Shown here piece after piece: positions 34,387-43,769 of a stretch of 64,000 nucleotides of DNA. Within the stretch, counting starts at the first letter, position 1. Every line of letters starts with the position of its first letter. The notes beneath the pieces were generated by a model, which worked only from the letters and a program-made list of their open reading frames with translations, searched no databases and was not told the DNA's origin. Where the stretch lies: positions 62,001-126,000 of the forward strand of contig CAWHVB010000003.1 in assembly GCA_963832715.1 (NCBI GenBank), in the 5' to 3' direction. Source of the DNA: DATFVA01 sp963832715. Lineage in GTDB: Bacteria > Bacteroidota > Ignavibacteria > Ignavibacteriales > Ignavibacteriaceae. A program made the translations under genes and the position numbers.

Positions 34387-35496
34387 GTGAGAACGGAAGA
34401 GATGGTTCTGAATATGGGACCACAGCACCCTTCAACACACGGGGTTCTGAGACTCGAACTCACTCTGCAGGGAGAAATTATAAAAGAGTGCCGTCCCCAT
34501 ATCGGTTACCTTCACCGCTGCTTTGAAAAACACGCTGAAGCCATGACTTATCCCCAGGTGGTTCCTTACACCGACAGAATGGATTATCTCGCTTCGATGT
34601 ACAATGAATTCGGCTACGCTGTTGCGGTTGAGAAACTCCTAGGAATAGAAATTCCTGAAAGAGTTGAATATATACGTGTTATTATGGGTGAGTTTCAAAG
34701 AATAGCTTCTCACCTTGTAGCACTCGGAACTTACGGGGCTGACATCGGGGCTATGACTCCCTTCCTTTTCTGTTTCAGAGATCGTGAAAAAATTCTCAGC
34801 CTTTTCGAATTGGTTTCGGGAGCAAGGCTTCTTTATAATTACATCTGGGTGGGCGGTGTTTCACATGACCTTCACCCTGATTTTGTCAGATTAGCAAAGG
34901 AATTTATTCCATATTTCAGACCAAAGATTAAAGAGCTGAATGAACTTCTTACCGGAAACAGGATCTTTATTGAAAGAACTGCCAACGTAGGAGTTCTGCC
35001 GCTTGAAACAGCAATTAACTTCGGCATCTCCGGTCCTAACCTGAGAGCCAGCGGACTGAAGTGGGATCTCAGAAGAGATGATCCATATTCAATCTATGAT
35101 AAGTTTGATTTCGATATCCCCATCGGTAAAGGCGAGATGGGGACTATAGGAGACTGCTGGGACAGGTATTATATGAGAGTACTTGAGATGGAACAAAGCC
35201 TGAGAATAATAGAACAGGCTCTTGATCAGATACCTGAGGGAGATGTCTCTTCCGCAATCCCAAAAAGGATAAAACCCCCGGTAGGACAGGTATATTCAAG
35301 GGTGGAGAATCCCCGTGGTGAATTAGGTTATTTTATTATCAGCAATGGTACGGTAAATCCTTTCAGAGTTAAAGTTAAAGGCCCTTCGTTTGTTCACCTT
35401 GGCATAATGAATGAGCTCTGCAAAGGCCATATGATTGCTGATGTAATTGCAATTCTTGGAAGTATTGACATCGTTTTAGGAGAGGTTGACAGATGA
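34387..35496 (+). CDS. nuoD: NADH-quinone oxidoreductase subunit D
   Basis: The 49 kDa-type subunit lining the quinone pocket. Family motifs are MGPQHPSTHGVLRL, GYLHRCFEKHAE, YTDRMDYLA, RANVGVLP-like TANVGVLPL, and the C-terminal SIDIVLGEVDR. The given start is a GTG. The frame extends upstream to about 34348 (VTEEKTETKPDN) where ATG ATG lies one base out of frame, so a one-base deletion may have hidden a start near 34347. The gap after nuoC is otherwise unusually long for this operon. Confidence 0.94.
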   Translation: MRTEEMVLNMGPQHPSTHGVLRLELTLQGEIIKECRPHIGYLHRCFEKHAEAMTYPQVVPYTDRMDYLASMYNEFGYAVAVEKLLGIEIPERVEYIRVIMGEFQRIASHLVALGTYGADIGAMTPFLFCFRDREKILSLFELVSGARLLYNYIWVGGVSHDLHPDFVRLAKEFIPYFRPKIKELNELLTGNRIFIERTANVGVLPLETAINFGISGPNLRASGLKWDLRRDDPYSIYDKFDFDIPIGKGEMGTIGDCWDRYYMRVLEMEQSLRIIEQALDQIPEGDVSSAIPKRIKPPVGQVYSRVENPRGELGYFIISNGTVNPFRVKVKGPSFVHLGIMNELCKGHMIADVIAILGSIDIVLGEVDR

Positions 35497-36566
35497 TTTA
35501 CGATTACCTCTATAACTGGACCGGAAGTGAAGCTTTAGCTGCATTTATACAGAGTCTTCTGCCGCTCTTCATATTCATTCTGCCCTTTGCATTATTTGCA
35601 GTTCTGATGGAAAGAAAAGTTTCTGCCCATATGCAGGACAGACTTGGTCCGATGAGAGTTGGGTATCATGGAATTCTTCAGACTGTAGCAGATATATTAA
35701 AACTGGTACAGAAAGAAGATATAGTTCCTTCTGATACAGATAAACCGTTATTTAATATAGCTCCTGCTCTGGTATTTGCAGGAAGCTACGCCGTGTTTGC
35801 TGCAATCCCCTTCTCGGGTGCATTTGTGGGTGCAAATATAGACCTGGGACTTTTCTACATTGTAGCGATCTCAGGACTTGTAGTAGCCGGTATTCTGATG
35901 GCAGGCTGGGCATCAAATAATAAATATTCGCTGCTTGGTGCAATGAGGTCAGCAGCCCAGATCATCAGCTATGAAATACCCACAATGCTTGTTATCCTTA
36001 CAATCGTAATGATAACCGGGACGTTAAATCTTTATACACTCAGCGAAATGCAGACAGGTTACTTCTGGAACTGGATGATATTCGGAGGACCAGACTTCGG
36101 TATAAGTAAATTCATTTTCATTCCGCTGATGATCGTTGCATTTGTTGTAATATATATTTCAACCCTTGCCGAGGTTAACAGAACACCTTTTGATATTCCG
36201 GAAGCAGAATCTGAACTGGTTGCCGGATATCATACCGAATACTCGGGAATGAAATTCGCGATGTTTTTTCTGGCTGAATACGCCAATATGTTTGCGGTCT
36301 CTGCGATTGTAGCTGCAATCTTTTTCGGAGGATTCCAGTCGCCTTTCGGATATCTCGGGAATACCCTGGGGATACACTGGCTCATTCCCTTCGAACAATT
36401 CTTCTGGTTTACAGCAAAAGGATTATTCTTTGTGTTTGTCCAGATGTGGCTCAGATGGACCTTACCAAGGCTTCGTGTTGACCAGCTGATGGCCTTATGC
36501 TGGAAGTATTTAATTCCGATTGCTTTTGTTGATCTTTTAATTGTCGGCTTAATAACAGTACTCTAA
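35493..36566 (+). CDS. nuoH: NADH-quinone oxidoreductase subunit H
   Basis: The membrane subunit joining the quinone chamber to the proton pumps. The 357 residues have about eight transmembrane helices, the conserved MERKVSAHMQDRLGPMRVG loop (about 40-58), VQKEDIVPSDTDK and the acidic loop AEVNRTPFDIPEAESELVAG with YSGMKFA. It overlaps nuoD by four bases. Confidence 0.97.
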   Translation: MIYDYLYNWTGSEALAAFIQSLLPLFIFILPFALFAVLMERKVSAHMQDRLGPMRVGYHGILQTVADILKLVQKEDIVPSDTDKPLFNIAPALVFAGSYAVFAAIPFSGAFVGANIDLGLFYIVAISGLVVAGILMAGWASNNKYSLLGAMRSAAQIISYEIPTMLVILTIVMITGTLNLYTLSEMQTGYFWNWMIFGGPDFGISKFIFIPLMIVAFVVIYISTLAEVNRTPFDIPEAESELVAGYHTEYSGMKFAMFFLAEYANMFAVSAIVAAIFFGGFQSPFGYLGNTLGIHWLIPFEQFFWFTAKGLFFVFVQMWLRWTLPRLRVDQLMALCWKYLIPIAFVDLLIVGLITVL

Positions 36567-36570
36567 AGAT

Positions 36571-37191
36571 ATGAAACAATATTTTGAAAATATTTGGATG
36601 GGACTCGTTACTGTTCTGATAGGAATGAAGGTAACGTTTAAACACATTTTTGTTCCGGCAGTTACAATCCAGTACCCGGACGTAAGACCTGAACTCCCTG
36701 AAAGAGAGCGCAACCGTCTTTACGTTAATATGGATGACTGTATCGGGTGCGATCAATGTGCGAGAGCCTGTCCTGTTAATTGTATCGAGATTGAAACAGT
36801 AAAGAGTCTGCCCGCAGAAGACCTTGGTAAAACTTCCAACGGTAAGAAGAAGGCACTCTGGGTAACCAAATTCAATATAGATATTGCAAAGTGCTGCTAC
36901 TGCCAGCTTTGCGTTTTCCCCTGCCCTACCGAGTGCATCTATATGACGGACGTATATGAATTTTCTGAATACGACAGGAATAATCTTGTTTACAATTTCG
37001 TTACTCTGACTCCCGTGGAAATTGAAGAGAAGAAAGACAATTTCGCAAAATTAGAAGCAGAAAAAGCAGCTCAGAAAGCTGCCGCAGCTGCTAAGGCAGC
37101 CGCTGACAAAGCTGCCGCAGCCAAGGCCGCGCCAAAGGCTGAAACTAAAACAGAAAATAAACCACCGGAAAATACCGGAAGCGCTAATTAA
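36571..37191 (+). CDS. nuoI: NADH-quinone oxidoreductase subunit I with Ala/Lys-rich tail
   Basis: Carries two 4Fe-4S clusters on the electron path to NuoB. Cysteines are C57, C60, C63, C67 (CIGCDQCARACPV) and C108/C109, C111, C114, C118 (CCYCQLCVFPCP), with the partner C71 and C122. After residue 160 the protein continues as a low-complexity helix of repeated EKAAQKAAAAAK and AAADKAAAAKAA units, then a Thr/Asn/Pro end. This tail is absent from most NuoI. It starts five bases after nuoH. Confidence 0.95.
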   Translation: MKQYFENIWMGLVTVLIGMKVTFKHIFVPAVTIQYPDVRPELPERERNRLYVNMDDCIGCDQCARACPVNCIEIETVKSLPAEDLGKTSNGKKKALWVTKFNIDIAKCCYCQLCVFPCPTECIYMTDVYEFSEYDRNNLVYNFVTLTPVEIEEKKDNFAKLEAEKAAQKAAAAAKAAADKAAAAKAAPKAETKTENKPPENTGSAN

Positions 37192-37207
37192 ATAAAGATA
37201 TTTTAAG

Positions 37208-37696
37208 ATGAATATTTACGACATAATTTTTTATCTGTTCGCAGCAGTCACAGTTATTTCTGCATTTTTCGTTGTGACAACAAGGAATATTGTTCATTCT
37301 GCTTTCTTTTTGTTGTTCACATTCTTCGGTGTCGCAGGAATTTACGTTCTGCTGGGAGCAGATTTTGTAGCAATAGTTCAACTGATCGTTTATGTGGGCG
37401 GAATTCTAATCCTGCTTATTTTCGGAGTTATGCTCACGAATAAGATAACAAATGTTCAGATAAAAACAGGTACAATGCAGATGCTTCCCGCAGCTATCGG
37501 GGTAGGTCTATTTGCCGGTCTTCTCCTTTCTACTGTTGTGAATACAAACTGGAAAATTATCCCCAGAACAGTCCCACTGCCTGATGCAGGAACGATAGGC
37601 ACAGTTCTGCTTTCTGAATATGTAATAGTTTTTGAACTTTTAGGAATTATTCTTTTAATAGCATTATTAGGAGCAGCTTCAATAGCTCGCAGGTAA
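37208..37696 (+). CDS. nuoJ: NADH-quinone oxidoreductase subunit J
   Basis: A 162-residue five-span membrane subunit of complex I. It shows the family opening IFYLFAAVTVISAFFVVTTR, NIVHSAFFLLFTFFGVAG, and the helix IVYVGGILILLIFGVML with the pi-bulge region. It lies 17 bases after nuoI and four before nuoK. Confidence 0.95.
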   Translation: MNIYDIIFYLFAAVTVISAFFVVTTRNIVHSAFFLLFTFFGVAGIYVLLGADFVAIVQLIVYVGGILILLIFGVMLTNKITNVQIKTGTMQMLPAAIGVGLFAGLLLSTVVNTNWKIIPRTVPLPDAGTIGTVLLSEYVIVFELLGIILLIALLGAASIARR

Positions 37697-37699
37697 ACT

Positions 37700-38011
37700 A
37701 TGGAAAATATAGGTCTTAGTCATTTTTTAATAATAAGTGTGCTACTCTTTTCGATGGGCCTCTTCGGGATAATTACCAGGAGAAATGCCGTTATGGTCTT
37801 AATGGGTATTGAACTTATTCTGAATGCAGCGAATATAAATTTCATTGCATTTTCAAAGTACGGAAATTTCGGCTATAACGGACAGGTAATGGCACTGTTT
37901 ATCATTGTCCTTGCCGCTGCTGAAGCAGCAATAGCCCTGGCTATAGTATTAAATATTTATAAAACATTCTCAACTGTTAACGTTGATGAAATAGACAGAC
38001 TGAAAGATTGA
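37700..38011 (+). CDS. nuoK: NADH-quinone oxidoreductase subunit K
   Basis: A 103-residue three-span subunit. It shows the glutamates used in proton transfer (GIELILNAANINF and AAAEAAIALAIVLNIY) and the GIITRRNAVMVLMG loop. The stop precedes the nuoL ATG at 38017 by five bases; a TTG start overlapping this stop is also open. Confidence 0.96.
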   Translation: MENIGLSHFLIISVLLFSMGLFGIITRRNAVMVLMGIELILNAANINFIAFSKYGNFGYNGQVMALFIIVLAAAEAAIALAIVLNIYKTFSTVNVDEIDRLKD

Positions 38012-38016
38012 ATAGC

Positions 38017-40119
38017 ATGGCAGACTCAACTTTAATACAGCTTGCAACCGCGGTTCTTTTTCTTCCACTGCTGGGATTCACTATTGCTCTTTTCTTTGGA
38101 AAGAAAATAAAAGCTGCGTACTGGTTTGAATTTTCCACTGTACTGCTGGCTTTTATATTCACTATAATTATTGCGGCAGTAAAGCTATCATCATCCGGGG
38201 GTCCGATCACAGCTGAATTCACCTGGATCAACCTGGGTAATCTTCCGCTGATAGGAGATTTGAGGATAGATCTCGGTTTACTGCTGGACAATATTTCAGT
38301 GATCATGATCTCGGTGGTTTTCCTGATAAGCATCCTGGTTCATAGTTTCTCGCTCATCTATATGGAAGGAGATAAAAGATTCAGCAGGTATTATGCATAC
38401 CTCGGATTATTTACCTTCTCTATGAGCGGGATCGTGCTTACACACAATTTCTTTATGATGTATATCTTCTGGGAGCTTGTAGGTATTTCATCCTACCTGC
38501 TGATCGGATTCTGGTACGAGAAGAAGACCGCATCAGATGCCGCTAAGAAGGCTTTTATTGTTAACAGAATCGGCGACATAGGAATGCTGGCAGGTATACT
38601 TATAATATACACCACTTACCATACGTTTACTTTTGATAAAATTTTCCTGGCAATATCGCAAGGACACCTTCCATTTAATAGTGAATTCTGGCTGACAGTA
38701 ACAGGAATTCTGATCTTCTGCGGGGCGATTGGTAAATCGGCGCAATTCCCTCTTCACGTCTGGCTGCCCGATGCTATGGAAGGCCCTACGCCGGTTAGTG
38801 CACTTATCCATGCGGCTACAATGGTTGCAGCAGGTGTATTCTTTGTTACCAGGGTATTTACAATGCTGACCGGTGACGCACTATTATTCATTGCAATCAT
38901 CGGTGCATTAAGCGCACTTATTCCCGCAACGATTGCTCTGACACAGACAGATATTAAAAAAGTGCTGGCATATTCCACTGTTAGTCAGCTTGGTTATATG
39001 GTAATGGCTCTTGGAGTAGGAGCGTACCAGTTTGCCTTCTTCCATTTGATAACACACGCTTTCTTTAAAGCCTGCCTCTTCCTTGATTCCGGATCTGTTA
39101 TCCATGCAATGCATCACGAACAGGATATCAGCCAGATGGGAGGGCTAAGGAAAAAGATGCCGATAACCTATGCATCGTTCCTGATTTCATCGCTTGCAAT
39201 TTCCGGTATTCCTTTAACATCAGGTTTCCTGAGCAAAGATGGAATTCTTGCAGGGTCATATGCATTCGCTTCATTAACAGGACACTGGTTTTTCCCTGTA
39301 GTTGGTTTCTTTGTGGCGGCCCTAACTGCTTTCTATATGTTCCGGTTATTAATCCTTACATTCCATGGTAAACCTCGCAACCAGGAGAAATACGATCACG
39401 CGCACGAATCGAAATTCGCAATGGCAATGCCTCTGGTTGTTCTTTCAATGCTTTCAATATTCATATGGTATACTCCGAATCCTTTTAACCCTGAAGCCGG
39501 TGCATTTTTATCGAAATGGGTTAAGGTTCCTGAACTTTCCGTCCCTAATAATGCACGCTATGATTTTATGAAAACCGATATCAAGGCAGATATCGGACAG
39601 GAAGTAGGGGTTAAAGAGCCTGAGGTAATATTCTCTTCCGCATATACTGAAGCTATGGAGGATGTTCATTACCCGGCAATGTTCCTTTCCCTTTTTCTTG
39701 CCGGATTCGGGATACTGCTTGCATTTACTATGTACCAATGGCAGAAGATAAGTGCCGACAAACTAGCGGAAAAGCTTAAGCCGCTGTACCTGCTGTCGTT
39801 GAATAAATGGTATTTCGACGAAATCTATTATGCAACTTTTGTAGCAGGGACAATAGGTCTCAGCCGGTTCCTTGCCTGGTTCGATTTATTCTTTATAGAT
39901 GGAATAGTAAACGGAACTGCTTCCGTTACAAAAGGCTTGTCAAGATTCAGCGGGAAATTTGACAGTGTTGTTGTTGATGGTCTAGTAAACTTTATGGCTT
40001 ATCTCTCAGGATTCGTGGGATTGATCTTCCGGCGCTTCCAGACAGGTAAAGTCCAGACATATATAGTATTGGTGATATTCTCATTAGTTATTTTAATGTT
40101 TTTATTTAAGTCATTTTAA
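38017..40119 (+). CDS. nuoL: NADH-quinone oxidoreductase subunit L
   Basis: The distal antiporter-like proton pump with the lateral helix. I choose the ATG at 38017 (MADSTLIQLATAV); a TTG three codons upstream is also in frame. The 700 residues include SLIYMEGDKRFSRYYAYLGL, FWELVGISSYLLIGFWYEK, LHVWLPDAMEGPTPVSALIH and SYLGYM-like VSQLGYMVMALG. The long C-terminal part with KWYFDEIYYATFV supports the lateral helix. One small oddity is FLDSGSVIHAMHHEQD, where many NuoL have FLGSGSVIH. Confidence 0.96.
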   Translation: MADSTLIQLATAVLFLPLLGFTIALFFGKKIKAAYWFEFSTVLLAFIFTIIIAAVKLSSSGGPITAEFTWINLGNLPLIGDLRIDLGLLLDNISVIMISVVFLISILVHSFSLIYMEGDKRFSRYYAYLGLFTFSMSGIVLTHNFFMMYIFWELVGISSYLLIGFWYEKKTASDAAKKAFIVNRIGDIGMLAGILIIYTTYHTFTFDKIFLAISQGHLPFNSEFWLTVTGILIFCGAIGKSAQFPLHVWLPDAMEGPTPVSALIHAATMVAAGVFFVTRVFTMLTGDALLFIAIIGALSALIPATIALTQTDIKKVLAYSTVSQLGYMVMALGVGAYQFAFFHLITHAFFKACLFLDSGSVIHAMHHEQDISQMGGLRKKMPITYASFLISSLAISGIPLTSGFLSKDGILAGSYAFASLTGHWFFPVVGFFVAALTAFYMFRLLILTFHGKPRNQEKYDHAHESKFAMAMPLVVLSMLSIFIWYTPNPFNPEAGAFLSKWVKVPELSVPNNARYDFMKTDIKADIGQEVGVKEPEVIFSSAYTEAMEDVHYPAMFLSLFLAGFGILLAFTMYQWQKISADKLAEKLKPLYLLSLNKWYFDEIYYATFVAGTIGLSRFLAWFDLFFIDGIVNGTASVTKGLSRFSGKFDSVVVDGLVNFMAYLSGFVGLIFRRFQTGKVQTYIVLVIFSLVILMFLFKSF

Positions 40120-40140
40120 GGTAGAAATTTATCAGGTAAT

Positions 40141-41748
40141 ATGATGGAAAACTTCCCTATTCTTTCGCTAATAACCTTCCTCCCTGTCCTGGGTATGTTA
40201 ATAATTATGTTCCTTCCCAAGACGCAGACACAGGTCATAAAAAGTTTAACTCTTTTAGTGACCGGCATCCAGTTAGTATTGGCAGTATTGATACTTGCCA
40301 ACTATAACTATGCAGCCGGAGGAATTAACGATGCTTCATCATTCCAGTTTATCGAAAAGTTCAAGTGGATTGATATAAGCGGGCTTTCCTGGATAGGAAA
40401 AATTAAAATAGATTATTTCCTCGGGATTGATGGATTAAGTGTTCCGATGGTGCTGCTGACGGCAATTATCACATTCATAGCGACACTGTCATCCTGGAAA
40501 ATTGATAAATCGGTGAAAGGATACTTTGCACTCTTCCTGCTTCTTGATACAGGAATGATGGGAGTATTTGTCGCGCTTGATTTTTTCCTTTTCTACATTT
40601 TCTGGGAACTTATGCTTCTTCCGATGTACTTCCTGATTGGTATCTGGGGAGGTCCAAGAAGAGAATATGCAGCCATCAAGTTCTTCCTTTACACTTTGCT
40701 CGGTAGTGTTTTTATCTTACTTGTTATGATAGGATTATATTTCAGCACAATGGAGACGATGGCAGACGGAACAAAGGTTTTCACTTTCAATATGCTTTCA
40801 ATGATGGATACCGGGAATTTCACCGCCGGAGGAATACTCTCCCCGCTGAATCCATCCAACCTCCGGTTTATCGCTTACATTGCCTTATTTATAGGTTTTG
40901 CTATTAAAATTCCTATGTTCCCGTTTCATACATGGTTACCTGATGCACACGTAGAAGCCCCGACAGCCATAAGCGTGATTCTTGCAGGCGTTCTCCTTAA
41001 AATGGGAACATATGGAATTATAAGGATCTGTTTCCCGATATTCCCTGATATAACACATCAGCTCCTGTGGTATATAGGTCTGTTCGGAATGATAAACATT
41101 ATATACGGCGCTCTCTGCGCAATGGCGCAAAAGGACTTTAAGAAGCTGATCGCATATTCATCGGTATCTCATATGGGATTTGTAATGCTCGGACTTGCCT
41201 CACTGAATACACTCGGTATATCAGGCGCTATTCTGCAGATGTTCAATCACGGTACAATTACAGCAATGCTCTTCTTGATAGTGGGAGTTGTATACGACCG
41301 TGCTCATACAAGAGGACTTGATGATTTCGGAGGACTTGCAAACCAGATGCCCATTTATTCAGGCTTTACAACCCTTGCATTCTTTGCAGCAATCGGTCTG
41401 CCGGGATTGAGCGGGTTTGTTTCAGAGGCATTTGTATTCCTTGGTGCTTTCGGAAATGAAAGTATAAGAGTACTTACTATAATTTCAACACTCGGAATTT
41501 TACTCGGTGCGGGATACATGCTATGGACATTCCAGCGTGTATACCTTGGAAACCTTAAAGAAAAATGGTCTTCACTTAAAGACCTTACCTTCAGGGAATA
41601 TGCAATGCTTGTACCGTTAAGTATTATAGTGATCTTCCTTGGAGTTTACCCGGCTGCAATGTTAAACCTTATGAATGCATCTGTAAATGCGATGGTTAAG
41701 TTTATGGCACACGCCCAGACTGTTTACAGTCAGTTTGCATCATTCTAA
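40141..41748 (+). CDS. nuoM: NADH-quinone oxidoreductase subunit M
   Basis: The middle antiporter-like pump, 535 residues, about 14 helices. Motifs include FYIFWELMLLPMYFLIGIWG (with the key Glu), FPFHTWLPDAHVEAPTAISV (Lys and His positions retained), ILAGVLLKMGTYG, and AYSSVSHMGFVMLGLA. ATG codons at 40141 and 40144 are both possible starts. Confidence 0.97.
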   Translation: MMENFPILSLITFLPVLGMLIIMFLPKTQTQVIKSLTLLVTGIQLVLAVLILANYNYAAGGINDASSFQFIEKFKWIDISGLSWIGKIKIDYFLGIDGLSVPMVLLTAIITFIATLSSWKIDKSVKGYFALFLLLDTGMMGVFVALDFFLFYIFWELMLLPMYFLIGIWGGPRREYAAIKFFLYTLLGSVFILLVMIGLYFSTMETMADGTKVFTFNMLSMMDTGNFTAGGILSPLNPSNLRFIAYIALFIGFAIKIPMFPFHTWLPDAHVEAPTAISVILAGVLLKMGTYGIIRICFPIFPDITHQLLWYIGLFGMINIIYGALCAMAQKDFKKLIAYSSVSHMGFVMLGLASLNTLGISGAILQMFNHGTITAMLFLIVGVVYDRAHTRGLDDFGGLANQMPIYSGFTTLAFFAAIGLPGLSGFVSEAFVFLGAFGNESIRVLTIISTLGILLGAGYMLWTFQRVYLGNLKEKWSSLKDLTFREYAMLVPLSIIVIFLGVYPAAMLNLMNASVNAMVKFMAHAQTVYSQFASF

Positions 41749-41772
41749 GATATATATAATGGAATTTGAAAA

Positions 41773-43278
41773 ATGATGGATCTCAGCTATATAACTAAAA
41801 GTCTTACCCTGATTAAGCCTGAACTTGCAATTTCAGCAGTACTTGTATTGATTGTGGTAGTCGATCTGATAATGAATAAGAATAAGAAACTGCTTCCATT
41901 TATCGCCCTTGGAGGATTACTTGCTGCAGGTTATTTTGTAATAGAGCAATTCGGATTAAGCACCTTTGCGAGCAAACCGGAAGGCGGGCTCGGAATGGTA
42001 GCTGTAGATTCTTTCGGAGCATTTTTCAAACTTCTGATAATCGTCTCCTCCCTCTTCGTTGTTTACTTCTCGGTTAATTCTGATGAAGTTCAGCAGAGTG
42101 TAGACCGGCACGGCGAGTATTACGCCTTGATATTCGGAATGATACTCGGGATGTTCTTTATGGTGACAGCCGCAGACCTGATACTGATTTATCTTTCACT
42201 GGAACTTGTATCTTTATCATCTTATGTGCTGGCCGGGTTTACGCAAAATTCAATGAGAAATAGCGAAGCTTCTCTTAAATATATTATCTATGGTGCTGTT
42301 GCAAGCGGAATAATGCTTTTCGGAATCTCACTCCTTTATGGAATGACCGGCTCTACTAATATATACCAGATAAACCTGGTTCTTCAAAGCGGCACTTATA
42401 ATACACTTACCACACTTATCGCCGGGCTTCTGATTTTTACCGGTATAGGATTTAAGATTTCTGCCGCGCCTTTCCATTTCTGGACGCCGGATGTATATGA
42501 AGGTGCACCTGTTACTATCACTGCCTATCTTTCAATCGCAAGTAAGGCTGCCGGTTTTGCTCTTCTTATAAGATTCATAAGAATTACTTTTGTTGCCGGC
42601 GTAGATCAGAACGGGTACTGGCATATGATAAACCTAATCGACTGGAAATCAATACTCGTAGTAATATCAATTCTAACGATGACACTTGGCAACTTTGCTG
42701 CTCTGTGGCAGAGTAACATGAAGCGGCTTCTTGCTTATTCCAGTATAGCCCATGCGGGGTACTTACTTCTTGGTCTGGCTGTTCTTTCTAACCAGGGTTT
42801 AATGGCAATTCTCATTTACTTTGGAGTATATGCATTTATGACTCTAGGTGCATTCTTTGTAGTGATGCTTATTGCTAATAAACTGGGGACAGAAGAATTG
42901 GATGATTATAAGGGACTTGGTTATTCCTCACCCTGGCTTGGAATCTCAATTGCCATCTTCCTTGTTTCACTTACAGGACTCCCCCCGACAGCGGGATTTA
43001 TTGGAAAACTGTATCTCTTCATCGCTCTTGTGGATGCAAAGATGATCGTTGTGGCAGTTATTGCCCTGCTTAACTCTGTTGTATCACTTTACTACTATAT
43101 TAAAGTATTGAAGAATATGTACCTCGTTAAAATGGAGGTAGAAAAGCCTTTGATAAATGTATCTTTTGCGAATATTGTTATGCTGCTGATTCTTCTTGCA
43201 CCGATAATCATACTGGGGATATATTTCACACCATTAGTAGATCTAGCTAAATACTCCATATCATTGGTAGGATTCTAA
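41773..43278 (+). CDS. nuoN: NADH-quinone oxidoreductase subunit N
   Basis: The proximal antiporter-like pump and last gene of the operon, 501 residues. Motifs include LIYLSLELVSLSSYVLAGF, SEASLKYIIYGAVASGIMLF, APFHFWTPDVYEGAPVTITA, and LLAYSSIAHAGYLLLGLA. No nuoE, nuoF or nuoG follows; an IscR-like regulator begins 70 bases later. No strong terminator hairpin was seen after it. Confidence 0.96.
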   Translation: MMDLSYITKSLTLIKPELAISAVLVLIVVVDLIMNKNKKLLPFIALGGLLAAGYFVIEQFGLSTFASKPEGGLGMVAVDSFGAFFKLLIIVSSLFVVYFSVNSDEVQQSVDRHGEYYALIFGMILGMFFMVTAADLILIYLSLELVSLSSYVLAGFTQNSMRNSEASLKYIIYGAVASGIMLFGISLLYGMTGSTNIYQINLVLQSGTYNTLTTLIAGLLIFTGIGFKISAAPFHFWTPDVYEGAPVTITAYLSIASKAAGFALLIRFIRITFVAGVDQNGYWHMINLIDWKSILVVISILTMTLGNFAALWQSNMKRLLAYSSIAHAGYLLLGLAVLSNQGLMAILIYFGVYAFMTLGAFFVVMLIANKLGTEELDDYKGLGYSSPWLGISIAIFLVSLTGLPPTAGFIGKLYLFIALVDAKMIVVAVIALLNSVVSLYYYIKVLKNMYLVKMEVEKPLINVSFANIVMLLILLAPIIILGIYFTPLVDLAKYSISLVGF

Positions 43279-43319
43279 AATCAAATTATTTGATTTTTCC
43301 TGCCAATTTGCTTAGCTTT

Positions 43320-43344
43320 ATATACGACCAAAATAGTCTTATTT
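43320..43344 (+). promoter_or_regulatory. Candidate IscR-type operator
   Basis: The segment reads ATATACGACCAAAATAGTC followed by TTATTT. It matches the E. coli type 1 IscR site (ATASYYGACTRWWWYAGTCRRSTAT) at ATA, GAC, the A/T core and AGTC, with a GAC...GTC dyad. It ends five bases before the ATG of the Rrf2 regulator, consistent with autorepression. Confidence 0.5.
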
Positions 43345-43348
43345 ATTA

Positions 43349-43756
43349 ATGCTCAAATTATCCAAAAAAAGCGAATATGCTTTGATGGCCGTAAGACACC
43401 TTGCAATGGAATCTAACGGTACATATGCTACTGCCCGTGATATTTCACAGTCCTACAATATTCCATATGAATTGGTAGCCAAAGTACTGCAGCAGCTTGT
43501 AAAAAAGAACCTTGTTTCATCACTTCAGGGTGTTCGCGGAGGGTATTCTCTCGTCAGGTCGCCTGATCAGATTTCCCTGATGGAAATAATCAGTGCGATT
43601 GAAGATAATTACCAGATAACCAATTGTATGAATGAGAATAGTTCGCAGCAGGATTGCAGTCACTTTGAGTGCTGTATGATCAGGAATCCATTGATTAAGG
43701 TTCAGAGAGAAATAGATAAAGTGTTTGAAAATATGAAAGTTATACAGATTATATAA
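43349..43756 (+). CDS. Rrf2 family regulator, IscR-like
   Basis: A 135-residue winged-helix repressor: LSKKSEYALMAVRHLAME, ATARDISQSYNIPYELVAKV (recognition helix), and the wing LQGVRGGYSLVRSPDQISLMEI. The C-terminal half has cysteines in TNCMNENSSQQDCSHFECCM, in the region where IscR binds a 2Fe-2S cluster, though spacing differs from the C-x5-C-x5-C of E. coli IscR. It stands immediately ahead of iscS, 13 bases apart, so it likely controls Fe-S cluster assembly. Confidence 0.88.
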   Translation: MLKLSKKSEYALMAVRHLAMESNGTYATARDISQSYNIPYELVAKVLQQLVKKNLVSSLQGVRGGYSLVRSPDQISLMEIISAIEDNYQITNCMNENSSQQDCSHFECCMIRNPLIKVQREIDKVFENMKVIQII

Positions 43757-43769
43757 TAATTATTATAAT

